A stretch of 59,643 nucleotides of DNA from Chloroflexota bacterium (GCA_023480885.1 JAMCWX010000033.1:1-59643); one strand, 5' to 3'; numbered from the stretch's first letter, positions 26,593 through 36,535 are shown. Numbers and translations are program-made. Notes: generated from the letters alone by a model not told the origin.

Positions 26593-27915
26593 TTACGACT
26601 TTCTAACGATAAGCTTCAGTCCATCGAGTCCGACGACCCTCACCTTTGAGCCCTTCGGTATGTCGCCGTCTTCGGCGATCGCGGTCCATCTTTCGCCCTG
26701 AAGGAACACCGTGCCCTCGGGGTTCACGTCTGTTCTGGCCTCGCCTGTAGAGCCGATCAGCCCTTCTCGCCCGGTTACCGCGCGTCTTCGCAGCGCGGCG
26801 GCCGCCTTTCCGACGGCGAAGATAAAGAACAGCGTCGTGCCACCAACTGCCCCCGCGATCGTCGTCCAAGGAATCGAGAAGAAAGGCCCAGCTATGTTCA
26901 TCATTATCATCGAACCGAGGGTCATAGAAAGCACTCCTCCTCCCAGAAGAACCCCGTGCGACTGTATCTTGATCTCTGCCAGGAACAGTATGAAGGCGAA
27001 CACAATGAGAGCTATGCCTGCGTAGTTTACGGGAAGCGTGCCCAGGGAGAAGAAGGCCAGAAGGAGAGACAGACCGCCAACCACTCCTGGCAGGATGGCG
27101 CCGGGATTGGCAAGTTCGTAAATCAGCCCGTTAATCCCTATGAACATCAAGATGTAGGCTATATTCGGGTCGCTGATAATGTGCAGGAACTTCTCGATGG
27201 CGTTCATATCGACTCGATCGATGCGCGCATTGGCTGTCTGCATCTTGACTGTCCCCGTGGCGAGCCTGACCTGTTTGCCATCGGCCTGCTGCAGTAGCGT
27301 CGGCAAATCATCGGCGACGAGGTCGATGGCATTAAGCTGCAGCGACTCGCGCTCAGTCGCGTTCACGCTCTCGCGCACCATGCGCTCCGCCCACTGGACG
27401 TTCCGCCCTCGACGGTCGGCCAGGCCCTTGATATAGGAAACCGCGTCGTTGGTGACCTTTTCGACCATTGCTTCATCTGGAGGCGGGGCTTGAGTTTGCC
27501 CTGGCTGGTTCCCACCCATCAAGACAGGATGTGCGGAACCCATGCTTGTGTTAGGAGCCATCGCAGCAACGTGTGCGGCTTGCATAATGAATGCGCCGGC
27601 CGAAGCGGCGCGGGAGCCAGAGGGGTAAACGTAGACGATTACGGGAATCTCGGAGTTAATGATCCGTGAGATGATGTCGCGCATCGAGGAGTCGAGCCCT
27701 CCCGGCGTATTCATCTCGATGACGACGGCGCGGGCGCCATCGTGCTCCGCGGTGGTAATGCCGCGTTCGACGTAGCTTGCAACCACAGGGTTGATGACGC
27801 CGTCGACGCGCAATACGTCGACGTGTCCCGTGTCCGCTCTGGCCACCGGAAGCAGCATCAGGAAGATCAGCCAGACGCCTATGTGCACCAACCAGATCTT
27901 GCGAAGCATCGACAT
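26593..27915 (-). CDS. NfeD-type membrane serine protease (long form)
   Basis: About 440 residues from ATG 27915 (AGGAG 11 bases upstream; the frame is open to a TTG at 27957). Order: signal-like helix, a ClpP-fold protease domain ([16 protein letters not shown], then [21 protein letters not shown] with the probable catalytic Ser), four to five membrane helices ([19 protein letters not shown]...), and a C-terminal OB-fold NfeD domain ([37 protein letters not shown]). The long form cleaves the C-terminus of its stomatin partner. hisS ends about 50 bases upstream. Confidence 0.92.
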   Translation of the reverse strand: MSMLRKIWLVHIGVWLIFLMLLPVARADTGHVDVLRVDGVINPVVASYVERGITTAEHDGARAVVIEMNTPGGLDSSMRDIISRIINSEIPVIVYVYPSGSRAASAGAFIMQAAHVAAMAPNTSMGSAHPVLMGGNQPGQTQAPPPDEAMVEKVTNDAVSYIKGLADRRGRNVQWAERMVRESVNATERESLQLNAIDLVADDLPTLLQQADGKQVRLATGTVKMQTANARIDRVDMNAIEKFLHIISDPNIAYILMFIGINGLIYELANPGAILPGVVGGLSLLLAFFSLGTLPVNYAGIALIVFAFILFLAEIKIQSHGVLLGGGVLSMTLGSMIMMNIAGPFFSIPWTTIAGAVGGTTLFFIFAVGKAAAALRRRAVTGREGLIGSTGEARTDVNPEGTVFLQGERWTAIAEDGDIPKGSKVRVVGLDGLKLIVRKS

Positions 27916-27964
27916 TTTCTCTATCACTCCTATCTCTGGTGGCAACCAATCAGGCAAGATACGA

Positions 27965-29293
27965 TCAGCGCATCAAAACGTCGCACTGGCTGAGCAGGTG
28001 CGAGGTAACCTCAGACCTCTCGACGATCACTTGTTCCTCTGTAGCCATGTTCTTGAGGACTACCTTGCCTTGAGCTATTTCATCAGGGCCAATAATAATC
28101 GCGAATGGGATGCTTTTACGGCTGGCATATCGCAGTTGGTTGCCCAGCCTGTCTGTGCCTAGATAAACCTCGGTGTGCACGTCGGCCGAACGCAGCTCAG
28201 ATGCTAGCTTCAGGCTCTCTCCAACTGTGTCCGTCCCAAATATGGTGACCAGCGCGTGCGTAACCGTCTTCAGAGCGGGAACGCCGGCGAGATGCAGTTC
28301 ATCCAGAACGTCCACGATGCGTTCCAGTCCCAGGCTGATTCCTGTGGCCGGGGTGGCGCGATTCGTGAACAATCTCACCAAGTTATCGTAGCGCCCGCCG
28401 CCGCAAATGCTGCCGATTCTCGGCTCCTCAACCACGGTTTCGAAGATGGGGCCAGTGTAATACTCAAGCCCCCGAACCATAGAGAAATCTACCTCGAAAT
28501 ACTCTTCCTTCATGCCTAGAGATCTCAAGTAGCCGACCAGTTCCTCGAGTTCGTTTACCCCTTCAATGCCGATGGAGAAATCGGCCAGCTTCGTCCCGAG
28601 TTGGGCAAGGACGGCGTCGGCCTTATCGCGTATCTGGAGGAGGTCTAGCAATCGATCGACTACTGGTCGCTCAACTCCCGACGACTCAAGCTCCGCCTTG
28701 ACGCCGTCGAGGCCGATCTTGTCAAGCTTGTCGATTGCTCGGTATACGTAGACCGCTTTGTCAGGAGTCACGCCGACGCACTCGGCGACGGCGGCGAGCA
28801 CCTTGCGGTTGTTTATCTTGGTCTTGAACCGCGAGAAACCCAGGCGGCGCAGAGCGTCGTAGGCGACTTCGACGACCTCGGCGTCGGCAAGCATACTGGA
28901 GCTCCCAACGGTGTCGACGTCGCACTGCCAGAACTCCCGGTACCGGCCCTTCTGCGGCTTCTCGGCGCGCCACACGGGCGCGATCTGGTACCGCTTGAAC
29001 GGCTTGGCCAGATCGGGATAAGTCCCGATAACGCGTGCGAGAGGCACTGTGAGATCGTAGCGGAGGCCGACTCGCCTGCCGCCTCTATCTTCAAACTTAT
29101 AGATGAGCTTATCCGCTTCGTCGCCGTATTTGCCCTCCAGAACCTCGGCGTATTCGATGGCAGGGGTGTCGATGGGCTCGAAGCCGAAATTCTCGAAAAC
29201 CTCGCGCAGCTTGCCGATGACGAACTGCCGCAACAGCATGCGCTCAGGTAAGAAGTCGCGCGTGCCCTTTAGTAATTGTGCCTGAACTGCCAA
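27965..29293 (-). CDS. hisS: Histidyl-tRNA synthetase
   Basis: Charges tRNA-His. The frame is open to 29443, but the upstream part includes the spacer repeat at 29371-29394 and is not protein-like. TTG 29293, with AGGAAGG 6 bases upstream, gives 442 residues, close to the family length. Class II motif 1 lies in the N-terminal KGTRDFLPERMLLR region. Motif 2 is RYQIAPVWRAEKPQKGRYREFWQCDVD. The His-specific LGLERIVDVL segment and the anticodon-binding domain follow. It is divergent from hisD across a 317-base gap and heads the hisS-nfeD-stomatin group. Confidence 0.95.
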   Translation of the reverse strand: MAVQAQLLKGTRDFLPERMLLRQFVIGKLREVFENFGFEPIDTPAIEYAEVLEGKYGDEADKLIYKFEDRGGRRVGLRYDLTVPLARVIGTYPDLAKPFKRYQIAPVWRAEKPQKGRYREFWQCDVDTVGSSSMLADAEVVEVAYDALRRLGFSRFKTKINNRKVLAAVAECVGVTPDKAVYVYRAIDKLDKIGLDGVKAELESSGVERPVVDRLLDLLQIRDKADAVLAQLGTKLADFSIGIEGVNELEELVGYLRSLGMKEEYFEVDFSMVRGLEYYTGPIFETVVEEPRIGSICGGGRYDNLVRLFTNRATPATGISLGLERIVDVLDELHLAGVPALKTVTHALVTIFGTDTVGESLKLASELRSADVHTEVYLGTDRLGNQLRYASRKSIPFAIIIGPDEIAQGKVVLKNMATEEQVIVERSEVTSHLLSQCDVLMR

Positions 29294-29370
29294 TGCTTCC
29301 TTCCTCGACAGACTGGTATTGATTTGGCTAGAAGTATAATTGATGGGTAAGGGAAATTGCAACTTGGAAT

Positions 29371-29394
29371 CCCATTGTCCCATTGTCCCATTGT
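29371..29394. repeat. Three tandem copies of cccattgt
   Basis: An exact 8-bp unit repeated three times (29371-29378, 29379-29386, 29387-29394), followed by a partial match. It lies in the hisS/hisD divergent region. An inverted repeat of 9 bp (cgtcaagcc at 29426-29434 with ggcttgacg at 29461-29469) lies nearby. Confidence 0.85.
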
Positions 29395-29509
29395 AACTGT
29401 TCGATTCGGCGGACTGAAGTCCTGCCGTCAAGCCTGGTGGCAACAGAATCGCCTAATTGCGGCTTGACGCGAGCACTTTAGCGCCGCGATGTGAACTCTG
29501 CCTTCGCAT

Positions 29510-29538
29510 TTGCCGCTAGCCTGTAGATGTGCTATCAT
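29510..29538 (+). promoter_or_regulatory. Probable sigma-70-type promoter of the his operon
   Basis: TTGCCG (29510-29515), 17 bases, TATCAT (29533-29538). It is 73 bases upstream of the hisD start and immediately precedes the hairpin at 29543-29564. Confidence 0.55.
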
Positions 29539-29542
29539 AACC

Positions 29543-29564
29543 GCGCTTCAGGTTGTTGAAGCGC
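29543..29564 (+). promoter_or_regulatory. 8-bp hairpin at the start of the hisD leader
   Basis: GCGCTTCA (29543-29550), loop ggttgt, TGAAGCGC (29557-29564). By position it would form at or very near the 5' end of the transcript from the promoter at 29510-29538, where it could protect the message. No His-codon leader peptide or T-box was seen. Confidence 0.45.
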
Positions 29565-29610
29565 ACAATGTTCGACTTTGGCCCTGGAATTGTTCTCAAG
29601 GAACTGAGCT

Positions 29611-30966
29611 ATGACTATTCGTGTCATTAATAGCCTCGACGAGGCGAAGGACTCCGTCCTCAGGCGGAGACCTATAGCCGAAAGGCCCCTTCCACCTCGG
29701 GTAGTTCAAGGGATTCGCGAGGCGTTCGGCAGGGACCTATCTGCCGAGCAGGTGGTGGAGCTCATCATTTCCGAGGTGCAGGCGAACGGAGATCGCGCCT
29801 TACTCGATCTTTCAAGGCGAATAGACAGGGCCGAGCTGAGTTCTATCGAGGTTCCACGAGAGCGGATTGAAGAGGCATATTCCCTGGTGCCGCGGGAACT
29901 GGTGGACGCGCTGAAGGTAGCTGCCGACCGCATTGCCGATTTCCACGTCAAACACGTTCCAAAGACGTGGATCGACTTCTCCGAGGATGGCGCCCTGGGA
30001 CAACTCATTCGTCCTCTTGGGCGTGTCGGACTCTACTCCCCGGGAGGCACGGCGGATTATCCGTCGACGATTCTGATGCAGGCCATTCCCGCCCGCGTCG
30101 CTGGCGTCCAGGAGGTCGTCGTCGCCAGTCCCCCTCGCGGGAACGGGGCTCCGTCTCCTTTGACCCTTGTCGCATCCGACATCGCGAACGTGGACCACGT
30201 CTTTGCCGTCGGTGGGGCGCAGGCGATAGCGGCGATGGCCTTCGGCACGGAATCGATTCCGCGGGTGGACAAGATTCTCGGCCCTGGCAATATCTTCGTT
30301 ACGCTGGCGAAGAGGAGGGTGTTTGGCACAGTCGGCATCGATCAGCTTGCGGGGCCGACGGAAACGCTTGTCATCGCCGACGATTCAGCCAGCCCCGCTG
30401 CCGTGGCCCTGGACTTGCTGGCGCAAGCGGAACACGACCCCCTCGCGTCGGCGATTCTGCTCACTACGTCCAGCCGTCTTGCGGCGCTGGTGCAGCAAGA
30501 GATCGACGATCGCCTTCAGCGGCTTGAGCGAGCTTCGATCGCCGCGGAGTCGCTCAAGGCCAATGGTGCCATTGTAATGGTCGAGAGCGTCGATCAGGCA
30601 GTCAATGCGGCTAACTCGTATGCGCCCGAGCACCTTTGCTTGATTGTTGAAAATGGCTGGTCGTATCTGGGTAAGATTCGCAACGCGGGAGGCGTGTTTC
30701 TCGGCGAGTGCTCGCCCGAAGTGGTTGGCGACTACACGGCCGGTCCAAGTCACGTGATGCCGACGGGAGGCACTGCCCGTTTCTCTTCGCCCATCAGCGT
30801 GCTGGACTTCGTCAAGGTGACGAGTCTCGTCGCTCTGGGGGCAGAGACGGTGCGCAGAATAGGCCCGGCCACCGTCACCATCGCACAAGCGGAGGGCCTC
30901 ACGGCGCACGCTGAGGCGATGAAGTGCAGATTGCCAAAGACGAGCGACGATGGTTGCGCGGAATGA
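29611..30966 (+). CDS. hisD: Histidinol dehydrogenase
   Basis: Catalyses the last two NAD-dependent oxidations of histidine synthesis, histidinol to histidine. It has 451 residues, slightly longer than the ~430 typical. Conserved blocks: LGRVGLYSPGGTADYPSTILM, VFAVGGAQAIAAMAFGTESIP, LAQAEHDPLASAILLT (catalytic-region Glu-His) and GDYTAGPSHVMPTGGTARFSSP. AAGGA lies 9 bases before the ATG. First gene of a plus-strand run hisD-hisC-hisB-hypB-hypA; the other his genes are not in the window. Confidence 0.97.
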   Translation: MTIRVINSLDEAKDSVLRRRPIAERPLPPRVVQGIREAFGRDLSAEQVVELIISEVQANGDRALLDLSRRIDRAELSSIEVPRERIEEAYSLVPRELVDALKVAADRIADFHVKHVPKTWIDFSEDGALGQLIRPLGRVGLYSPGGTADYPSTILMQAIPARVAGVQEVVVASPPRGNGAPSPLTLVASDIANVDHVFAVGGAQAIAAMAFGTESIPRVDKILGPGNIFVTLAKRRVFGTVGIDQLAGPTETLVIADDSASPAAVALDLLAQAEHDPLASAILLTTSSRLAALVQQEIDDRLQRLERASIAAESLKANGAIVMVESVDQAVNAANSYAPEHLCLIVENGWSYLGKIRNAGGVFLGECSPEVVGDYTAGPSHVMPTGGTARFSSPISVLDFVKVTSLVALGAETVRRIGPATVTIAQAEGLTAHAEAMKCRLPKTSDDGCAE

Positions 30967-31019
30967 AGAATGGGCAGACCTCGTGCTCTTGCCCGTTTGC
31001 AGAGATATAGAGGCAAACC

Positions 31020-32138
31020 ATGAGCCCTAAACGATCTCGAATCCTTGGCCTGGTCAGGCCGGACGTCTGGGACATCGAGCCTTACTCGGCGGTCGAGCCG
31101 CCCGAGCGGCTGGCATCGCGCGCAGGCCTTACTAAAGAACAGATAATCAAGCTGGACGCCAACGAAAATCCATATGGGTGCTCGCCTGCTGTTGGGCGTG
31201 CGTTGTCCGAGTTCGATGAGTACCACATTTACCCAGACACGATCTGCGGCGATGTCCAGGAGCTTCTGCAGGGTTACATTGGCGCTCCTGCCGACAGCAT
31301 TATCGTCGGCAATGGCTCGGATGAGATTATCGACCTGATTATGCGCCTGTTTCTGTCGCCTGGAGAAAAGGTCATCAACTGCCCTCCCACTTTTGGTTAT
31401 TATGCCTCTTCAGCGGCCTTCTGCGCGGGGAAGGTCGTGAGGGTGCCTAGACTGAGCGATCACGGCTTAGATGTCGAGGGTATTGTGAAGGCAATCGACG
31501 ACAGCACAAAGATCGTCGTGATCGCCTCCCCCAATAACCCCACAGGCAACTGTGTCAAGACGGGCGAGCTGACCGAGATTCTGGACACAGGCTTAGCGGT
31601 GATAGTCGACGAAGCTTACGGCGAATTCTCGGGCAAGACGGTTTTGCCGTTGACCAGCGAGTACGATAATCTCATCGTGCTTCGCACGTTCAGCAAATGG
31701 GCGGGCCTCGCCGGACTGCGTTTCGGCTATGGTGTGTTTCCGACTGCGCTGGTCGAGCAAGCCATGAAGCTGAAACCACCGTACAACGTCAACCTTGCCG
31801 CCCAGGTGGCGGTAAGAGCGTCGCTGGCAGATCTCGATGACTTGATGGATAAAGTGCGGTTGATCCGCGTCGAGCGCGACCGACTATACGGCGAGCTTCA
31901 GCGCATCGATTTCCTTGTGCCTTACCCATCGGAGGCTAATTTCATACTCTGTAAGCTGCTTCGTGGCGACCTTCAGCACGTGAAGCACGAATTAGAGAGC
32001 CAGGGCGTGTTCCTGCGTTACTATAGCGATCCGTTGTTGAGCAACTGCCTGCGCATCAGCGTGGGCACTCCCGAACAGAACGACTATGTGCTGGAGAAAC
32101 TGCGATCGATGGGCTCGACCTTGCCAGCAAACTCGTGA
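31020..32138 (+). CDS. hisC: Histidinol-phosphate aminotransferase
   Basis: PLP-dependent fold-type I enzyme of 372 residues. It converts imidazole acetol phosphate plus glutamate to histidinol phosphate. Visible: LDANENPYG near the N-terminus, [32 protein letters not shown] and the PLP lysine in [20 protein letters not shown] lies 6 bases before the ATG. 53 bases separate it from hisD and 13 from hisB. Confidence 0.96.
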   Translation: MSPKRSRILGLVRPDVWDIEPYSAVEPPERLASRAGLTKEQIIKLDANENPYGCSPAVGRALSEFDEYHIYPDTICGDVQELLQGYIGAPADSIIVGNGSDEIIDLIMRLFLSPGEKVINCPPTFGYYASSAAFCAGKVVRVPRLSDHGLDVEGIVKAIDDSTKIVVIASPNNPTGNCVKTGELTEILDTGLAVIVDEAYGEFSGKTVLPLTSEYDNLIVLRTFSKWAGLAGLRFGYGVFPTALVEQAMKLKPPYNVNLAAQVAVRASLADLDDLMDKVRLIRVERDRLYGELQRIDFLVPYPSEANFILCKLLRGDLQHVKHELESQGVFLRYYSDPLLSNCLRISVGTPEQNDYVLEKLRSMGSTLPANS

Positions 32139-32151
32139 AGGAGGAGAGAGC

Positions 32152-32787
32152 GTGAGCGGTAGAAAGGCCAGCGTTACCAGGAAGACAAAAGAAACGTCGG
32201 TGGCTGTCGAGCTGAACATCGACGGTTCGGGACGCGCACATATCAACACAGGCATCGGCTTCCTCGATCACTTATTGGAGCAACTGGCAAAACACGGCCT
32301 TTTCGACCTCAGCGTGCAGGCCAGAGGCGATACGCACGTCGATCCACATCACACAGTCGAGGACGTGGGCATATCTCTTGGCCAGGCTTTCGACGGGGCG
32401 TTGGGCGACCGCCGAGGCATCGTGCGCATGGCCCACGCCATCGTGCCCTTAGATGAGAGCCTATCTTGCGTTACGCTTGACATAAGTGGCAGGGGGTACG
32501 CCGTCGTCGACCTTCCTTTCACGAGCCCCACGATCGGTGAACTGCCCGCCACATTGATCTCTCATTTCATCGAATCCCTGGCTTCTCAGGCGCACATCAA
32601 CATCCACGTTCGGCTGTTGTCAGGGCTCGACGATCACCATAAGGCCGAGGCAACCTTCAAGGCCCTGGCGCGCGCTTTGGACGACGCGACGAAGATCGAC
32701 GAGCGAAGAATAGGCGAGGTGCCCAGCACAAAAGGCATTATCGCGGGCCCCTTGCAGGAGGTCGAGAAACTTGAGCGAATTGACTGA
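32152..32787 (+). CDS. hisB: Imidazoleglycerol-phosphate dehydratase
   Basis: 211 residues, the monofunctional HisB length. Manganese-binding His motifs are present: [24 protein letters not shown] and [20 protein letters not shown]. The frame is open upstream inside hisC, but GTG 32152 has AAGGAGG just before it and matches the family start. Its last 17 bases overlap the hypB start, so histidine genes and nickel-maturation genes are translationally coupled here. Confidence 0.95.
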   Translation: MSGRKASVTRKTKETSVAVELNIDGSGRAHINTGIGFLDHLLEQLAKHGLFDLSVQARGDTHVDPHHTVEDVGISLGQAFDGALGDRRGIVRMAHAIVPLDESLSCVTLDISGRGYAVVDLPFTSPTIGELPATLISHFIESLASQAHINIHVRLLSGLDDHHKAEATFKALARALDDATKIDERRIGEVPSTKGIIAGPLQEVEKLERID

Positions 32788-33478
32788 CGCTCAGGGAAAA
32801 GTGCATCAAATTGAGCTGGCGATAGATTTCTTGGAGAGCCATCGGAAGCTGGCCGAGGCGAACCGGAAGCTCCTGGACGAGCACGGGGTAACTATGATCG
32901 ACGTCATGGGCTCTGTTGGGGCAGGGAAGACCTCGGTCGTGGAACAGCTAGTACGTGGCTTGAAGGAGAAATATCGTATCGTCGTCCTCAACGGGGACCT
33001 CGTCACGACGATTGACCAGGATAGAATCTTAAGACATGGTGTGGAAGCCATCCAGGTTAACACTGGCAAGGAATGTCATCTGGACGCTGCCCTGGTGCGT
33101 ACTGTCCTGGAACGGCTCGATCTTGGCAACCTGGATCTCGTGATTGTGGAAAACGTGGGAAATCTCATCTGCCCAGCCGATTTCCCTCTGGGCTCTCACA
33201 GGCGCGTGGTGGTAACGAGCGTGACGGAAGGACCGTACGTGGCCGTCAAGCATCCCCACGTATTCGCGGAAATGGACTTTGTCGTAATCAATAAGATCGA
33301 TTTGGCCTCGGTGATGGAGGTCGACGTCTCGAAGCTGGTCGGAGACTTGCGGTCGGTGAATCCGCGTGCCCGCGTTGTCCAAACCAGTTGCAAAGATGGC
33401 ACGGGTATTCCAGAGTTGATCACGCGGCTGGTTGAGGAGCCCAGGCGATGCACGAGTTCGGAATCACTTCCAGCATAG
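32771..33478 (+). CDS. hypB: HypB, GTPase for nickel insertion
   Basis: 235 residues. HypB delivers nickel, with HypA, to [NiFe]-hydrogenase or to urease. P-loop [20 protein letters not shown], the metal-site [17 protein letters not shown] and the guanine motif NKID are all intact. The N-terminal CxxCGC nickel motif and His-rich tail of some HypB proteins are absent, so it is a short-form HypB. TTG 32771 has GGAGG 9 bases upstream. It overlaps both hisB and hypA. Confidence 0.95.
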   Translation: MSELTDAQGKVHQIELAIDFLESHRKLAEANRKLLDEHGVTMIDVMGSVGAGKTSVVEQLVRGLKEKYRIVVLNGDLVTTIDQDRILRHGVEAIQVNTGKECHLDAALVRTVLERLDLGNLDLVIVENVGNLICPADFPLGSHRRVVVTSVTEGPYVAVKHPHVFAEMDFVVINKIDLASVMEVDVSKLVGDLRSVNPRARVVQTSCKDGTGIPELITRLVEEPRRCTSSESLPA

Positions 33479-33822
33479 CGGAGACTGCCCTGAGGATAGC
33501 CAGCGAAAACGGAGCTACCAAGGTGCTGAGAGTGGATCTGTTGATTGGGCAGTTGACTTTTCTGAGCGTCCCTCAGGTCAGGTTTGCCTACGAGGTCTTA
33601 GCGAAGGGAACCCTTCTAGAAGGGTCCGAGCTAGCGATCCAGGAAGCCACGGGGCTAGTCGAGTGCCAGAACTGCCACCACCTGAGAGAAATCCGCTTGC
33701 CGGACGATCCTGATGCTCTTACAGAGCCGTTGCCTTTGTTCGCCTGTCCCGAGTGTAGCGGGAAGGTCGTCGTCGTGAAAGGAAAAGAGTGCCAGATCAC
33801 CGGGATGACGTTCGAGAGCTGA
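33448..33822 (+). CDS. hypA: HypA, nickel metallochaperone
   Basis: 124 residues. The N-terminus [12 protein letters not shown] keeps the MHE that binds nickel. The zinc domain has CQNC and CPEC. It overlaps hypB by 31 bases and has GAGGAG before its ATG. No hydrogenase structural gene, hypC, hypD, hypE, hypF or urease gene lies in the window, so the nickel client is encoded elsewhere or the pair serves another enzyme. Confidence 0.95.
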   Translation: MHEFGITSSIAETALRIASENGATKVLRVDLLIGQLTFLSVPQVRFAYEVLAKGTLLEGSELAIQEATGLVECQNCHHLREIRLPDDPDALTEPLPLFACPECSGKVVVVKGKECQITGMTFES

Positions 33823-33830
33823 CGCTGCGC

Positions 33831-34085
33831 CTATGCGACGTACTCCAGATCGAACCTGAAATCCTCGATCACCGGATTCGCCAGCAGCTTAATGCACATC
33901 TGGCGTACCGCGTTTTCTGCGGCCTCTCGATCGCTGGCTTCCAGCTTGATCTCGATGTATTTCCCTGCGCGAACGCTTTCCACGCTCTCGAATCCGAGGT
34001 TGCGTAGACCACCTCTGATGGCCAGGCCCTGCGGGTCATTCACCACGGGCTTGAGCGTCACGTAAACTTGTGCAAGCCACATCAA
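33831..34085 (-). CDS. purS: PurS, FGAM synthetase small subunit
   Basis: 84 residues covering the full PurS fold: YVTLKPVVNDPQGLAIRGGLRNLGFESVESVRAGKYIEIKLEASDREAAENAVRQMCIKLLANPVIEDFRF. It links PurL and PurQ in the fourth step of purine synthesis. purQ and purL are not in the window. Convergent with hypA, with only 8 bases between stops. Confidence 0.94.
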   Translation of the reverse strand: MMWLAQVYVTLKPVVNDPQGLAIRGGLRNLGFESVESVRAGKYIEIKLEASDREAAENAVRQMCIKLLANPVIEDFRFDLEYVA

Positions 34086-34119
34086 TCTCCACCCCTATCG
34101 AATTCCTAGTAGCCAACAA

Positions 34120-35037
34120 CTATCGCCAATCGCTGTTGTCTGTGCCGTAAAGCGGCCTACCAGTTATCCTGCGATAAGCCTCCAGGTACTTGTCGCGCGT
34201 CTTCTCGACCACGTCATCAGGCAGCCTTGGGGCTGGCGGGTTCTTGTCCCATCCCGAGCTTTCCAACCAGTCGCGAACGAATTGCTTGTCGAAGCTGGGC
34301 TGCGACACTCCCACTTCGTACGTGGCCTCGTCCCAGAAGCGCGAAGAGTCGGGCGTGAGCATCTCGTCGATCACGATAAGTTTGTCGTCGATGAACCCGA
34401 ACTCCAGTTTTGTGTCCGCGATCACGATGCCCTGCTGTCTTGCCAGCCCATCCGCATACTGGTAGATCGCCAGGCTTTTCTCTTGGAGCTGTCTGGCGAG
34501 ATCGGCTCCCACCATATTCGCCAGTTGCTTGATGCTAATGTTCTCATCGTGCCCCGTGTCGGCTTTGGTCGATGGCGTGAAGATGGGTTCGGGAAGCCGC
34601 TCGCTTTCGCGCAGTCCACCTGGCACCACCTCGCCACAAATGGTGCCTGATTTGCGATATTCAGCCCAGGCGGAGCCCGCGAGATATCCTCGCACGACGC
34701 ACTCCACGTCGATGCGCCGAGCCTTTCGAACGAGCATAGCCCTATTGTGCAAGTGCTCGGCGAAAACCTGCAGGCTCTTCGGAAACTCGCCGACGACAGC
34801 AGTGATTAAGTGATTGTCGACGATGTGCCGCGTCTGCTGGAACCAGTAAGCGCTGAGCTGGGTCAAAACTGCCCCTTTGTCCGGTACCCCGTTGGGCAGA
34901 ATGACGTCGAAAGCCGATATGCGGTCGGTGGTGACGATCAGAAGCTCACTACCCAGGTCGTATACATCTCGAACCTTGCCCCGCGAATGATGCTTTAGCC
35001 CCGGCAATTCCGTCTGCAAAAGCCCTTGCCCGCTCAA
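34120..35037 (-). CDS. purC: SAICAR synthase
   Basis: Joins CAIR and aspartate using ATP in purine synthesis. Typical blocks: LPGLKHHSRGKVRDVYDLG, VTTDRISAFDVILPNGVPDKGAVLTQLSAYWF, ECVVRGYLAGSAWAEYRKSGTICG and FTPSTKADTGHDENIS. This is the ~300-residue form. The frame is open to a GTG at 35085, but its only SD-like purines lie directly against the start codon. TTG 35037, with GAGGAGG 11 bases upstream, gives 305 residues and a family-like N-terminus. Lies between purB and purS. Confidence 0.93.
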   Translation of the reverse strand: MSGQGLLQTELPGLKHHSRGKVRDVYDLGSELLIVTTDRISAFDVILPNGVPDKGAVLTQLSAYWFQQTRHIVDNHLITAVVGEFPKSLQVFAEHLHNRAMLVRKARRIDVECVVRGYLAGSAWAEYRKSGTICGEVVPGGLRESERLPEPIFTPSTKADTGHDENISIKQLANMVGADLARQLQEKSLAIYQYADGLARQQGIVIADTKLEFGFIDDKLIVIDEMLTPDSSRFWDEATYEVGVSQPSFDKQFVRDWLESSGWDKNPPAPRLPDDVVEKTRDKYLEAYRRITGRPLYGTDNSDWR

Positions 35038-35113
35038 TATCTCAAACGCCTCCTCATTGAAGAGTATCTTCCGTTCCTGCCACACCTCCAGGCCGCCTGT
35101 TCAAGAGAACCAC

Positions 35114-36442
35114 TTACTCTCTCCGTGTCTCTGTGTCTCCGTGGTGAGCCAATCCCAACCCGAGTCTCTGGAAAGACACGTCGATGTGCTTGAGATAATA
35201 CTCGTAGTCGAAAAGCGACTTTAGCTCTTTGTCGGACAGCAACTCCGACACTTTGCCGTCCTCGCGGAGCAAGTCGATGAAGTCTTTTTCCTCTCCCCAT
35301 GCCTCCATAGCCTTGCTCTGGACTATTGCGTACGCCTCCTTCCTGCTGAGGCCCTTGTCGATGAGGGCCAGAAGGACGCGCTGCGAGAAGACCAGCCCGC
35401 GAGTGCGGTCGAGGTTGCGGCGCATGCGCTCTGGGTACACGGTAAGGTTCTCCAGCACAAATGTGGCGAGGCGCAAGATGTAATCCAGCAAGCCGCAGGC
35501 GTCCGGGAACAAGATGCGCTCTGCTGACGAATGGCTGATGTCTCGCTCGTGCCAGAGGGCGACGTTCTCCATAGCCGTGACGGCGTGGCCTCGAATTACT
35601 CGTGCCAGACCGCAGATTCTTTCGGATAGAACAGGGTTGCGCTTGTGCGGCATCGCCGAAGAGCCGGTCTGTCCCTCGCCGAATGGCTCTTCGACTTCGA
35701 GTATCTCCGTGCGCTGCAGACCCCGTATCTCCGTGGCGATCTTCTCCAAGGAACCTGCTATCAGAGCCAGAGTCGTGATGAAATGCGCGTGCCTGTCGCG
35801 CTGGACTATCTGGCTGGACACTGGCGCAGGGCGCAGTCCCAGCTTGCTGCACACGTACTCCTCAACCGCGGGAGGTGCGGTGGCGTGCGTGCCTACGGTA
35901 CCCGATACCTTGCCAACGGCCATCTGATCGCGGGCATAGTCCAGCCTTTCGAGATTTCGCCGCGTTTCGTCGTACCAGAGCGCCAGCTTGAGCCCAAAGG
36001 TCGTCGGCTCGGCGTGCACGCCGTGTGTGCGCCCGATGGCCAGCGTGTGTCTGTATTTCACAGCCTGTTTGCCCAGGACGGCGATCAATGCCTCGACGTC
36101 CTTTCTCAGAATCGCCGCGGCCTCCTGCACCTGCAGCGCCAGGCCTGTATCGACGATGTCTGACGACGTCAGACCATGGTGCACGAACCGCCCCTCTTCC
36201 CCAAGACCCTCCGTCACGCAGCTTATAAAGGCTGTGACGTCGTGCTGGGTTCGCGCCTCGATTTCGGCCATTCGCTCCAGGTTGAAAGTGGCCTTCCTGA
36301 TCGATGGAAGCGCTTCTGGCGGGACAACGCCTTGTTCGGCCCATGCCTCGCAAGCGGCGATTTCTATCTCGAGCCATTTCTGGGCCTTGTTCTCAGCCGA
36401 CCATACTCGGGCCATTTCGGCGTTAGAGTATCTCTCGATCAT
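35114..36442 (-). CDS. purB: Adenylosuccinate lyase
   Basis: 442 residues from ATG 36442. Splits SAICAR and adenylosuccinate. The superfamily signature is GSSAMPHKRNPVLSERI; TVGTHATAPPAVEEYV and FVHHGLTSSDIVDTGLALQ are also typical. The family C-terminus ends around FDYEYYLKHIDVSFQRLG. Here it runs on for about 12 more residues (LAHHGDTETRRE), encoded by a dispersed repeat at 35120-35147, so the tail was acquired from non-coding DNA. GAGG precedes the start. Confidence 0.95.
   Translation of the reverse strand: MIERYSNAEMARVWSAENKAQKWLEIEIAACEAWAEQGVVPPEALPSIRKATFNLERMAEIEARTQHDVTAFISCVTEGLGEEGRFVHHGLTSSDIVDTGLALQVQEAAAILRKDVEALIAVLGKQAVKYRHTLAIGRTHGVHAEPTTFGLKLALWYDETRRNLERLDYARDQMAVGKVSGTVGTHATAPPAVEEYVCSKLGLRPAPVSSQIVQRDRHAHFITTLALIAGSLEKIATEIRGLQRTEILEVEEPFGEGQTGSSAMPHKRNPVLSERICGLARVIRGHAVTAMENVALWHERDISHSSAERILFPDACGLLDYILRLATFVLENLTVYPERMRRNLDRTRGLVFSQRVLLALIDKGLSRKEAYAIVQSKAMEAWGEEKDFIDLLREDGKVSELLSDKELKSLFDYEYYLKHIDVSFQRLGLGLAHHGDTETRRE
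35120..35147. repeat. Dispersed 28-bp repeat forming the purB tail
   Basis: Matches 42125-42152 at 26 of 28 positions (tccgtgtctctgtg...tccgtggtga). It encodes the last residues of PurB on the minus strand. Confidence 0.85.
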
Positions 36443-36535
36443 CAATTACCTCAAACATAGGCTACATCGGAACTGAGCTACGTCACATCCCCACGGCATT
36501 ATAGCCAATCTCCAGACCTTTCTCAAGTTGCTGCA

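Noticed and set aside
29294..29610. T-box or CRISPR-like array in the hisS/hisD gap
   Set aside because: No T-box consensus or specifier hairpin; the three 8-bp units are tandem without spacers.
35034..35852. 272-residue open frame overlapping purB and purC
   Set aside because: Same strand but another frame of purB; composition is typical of a shadow frame.
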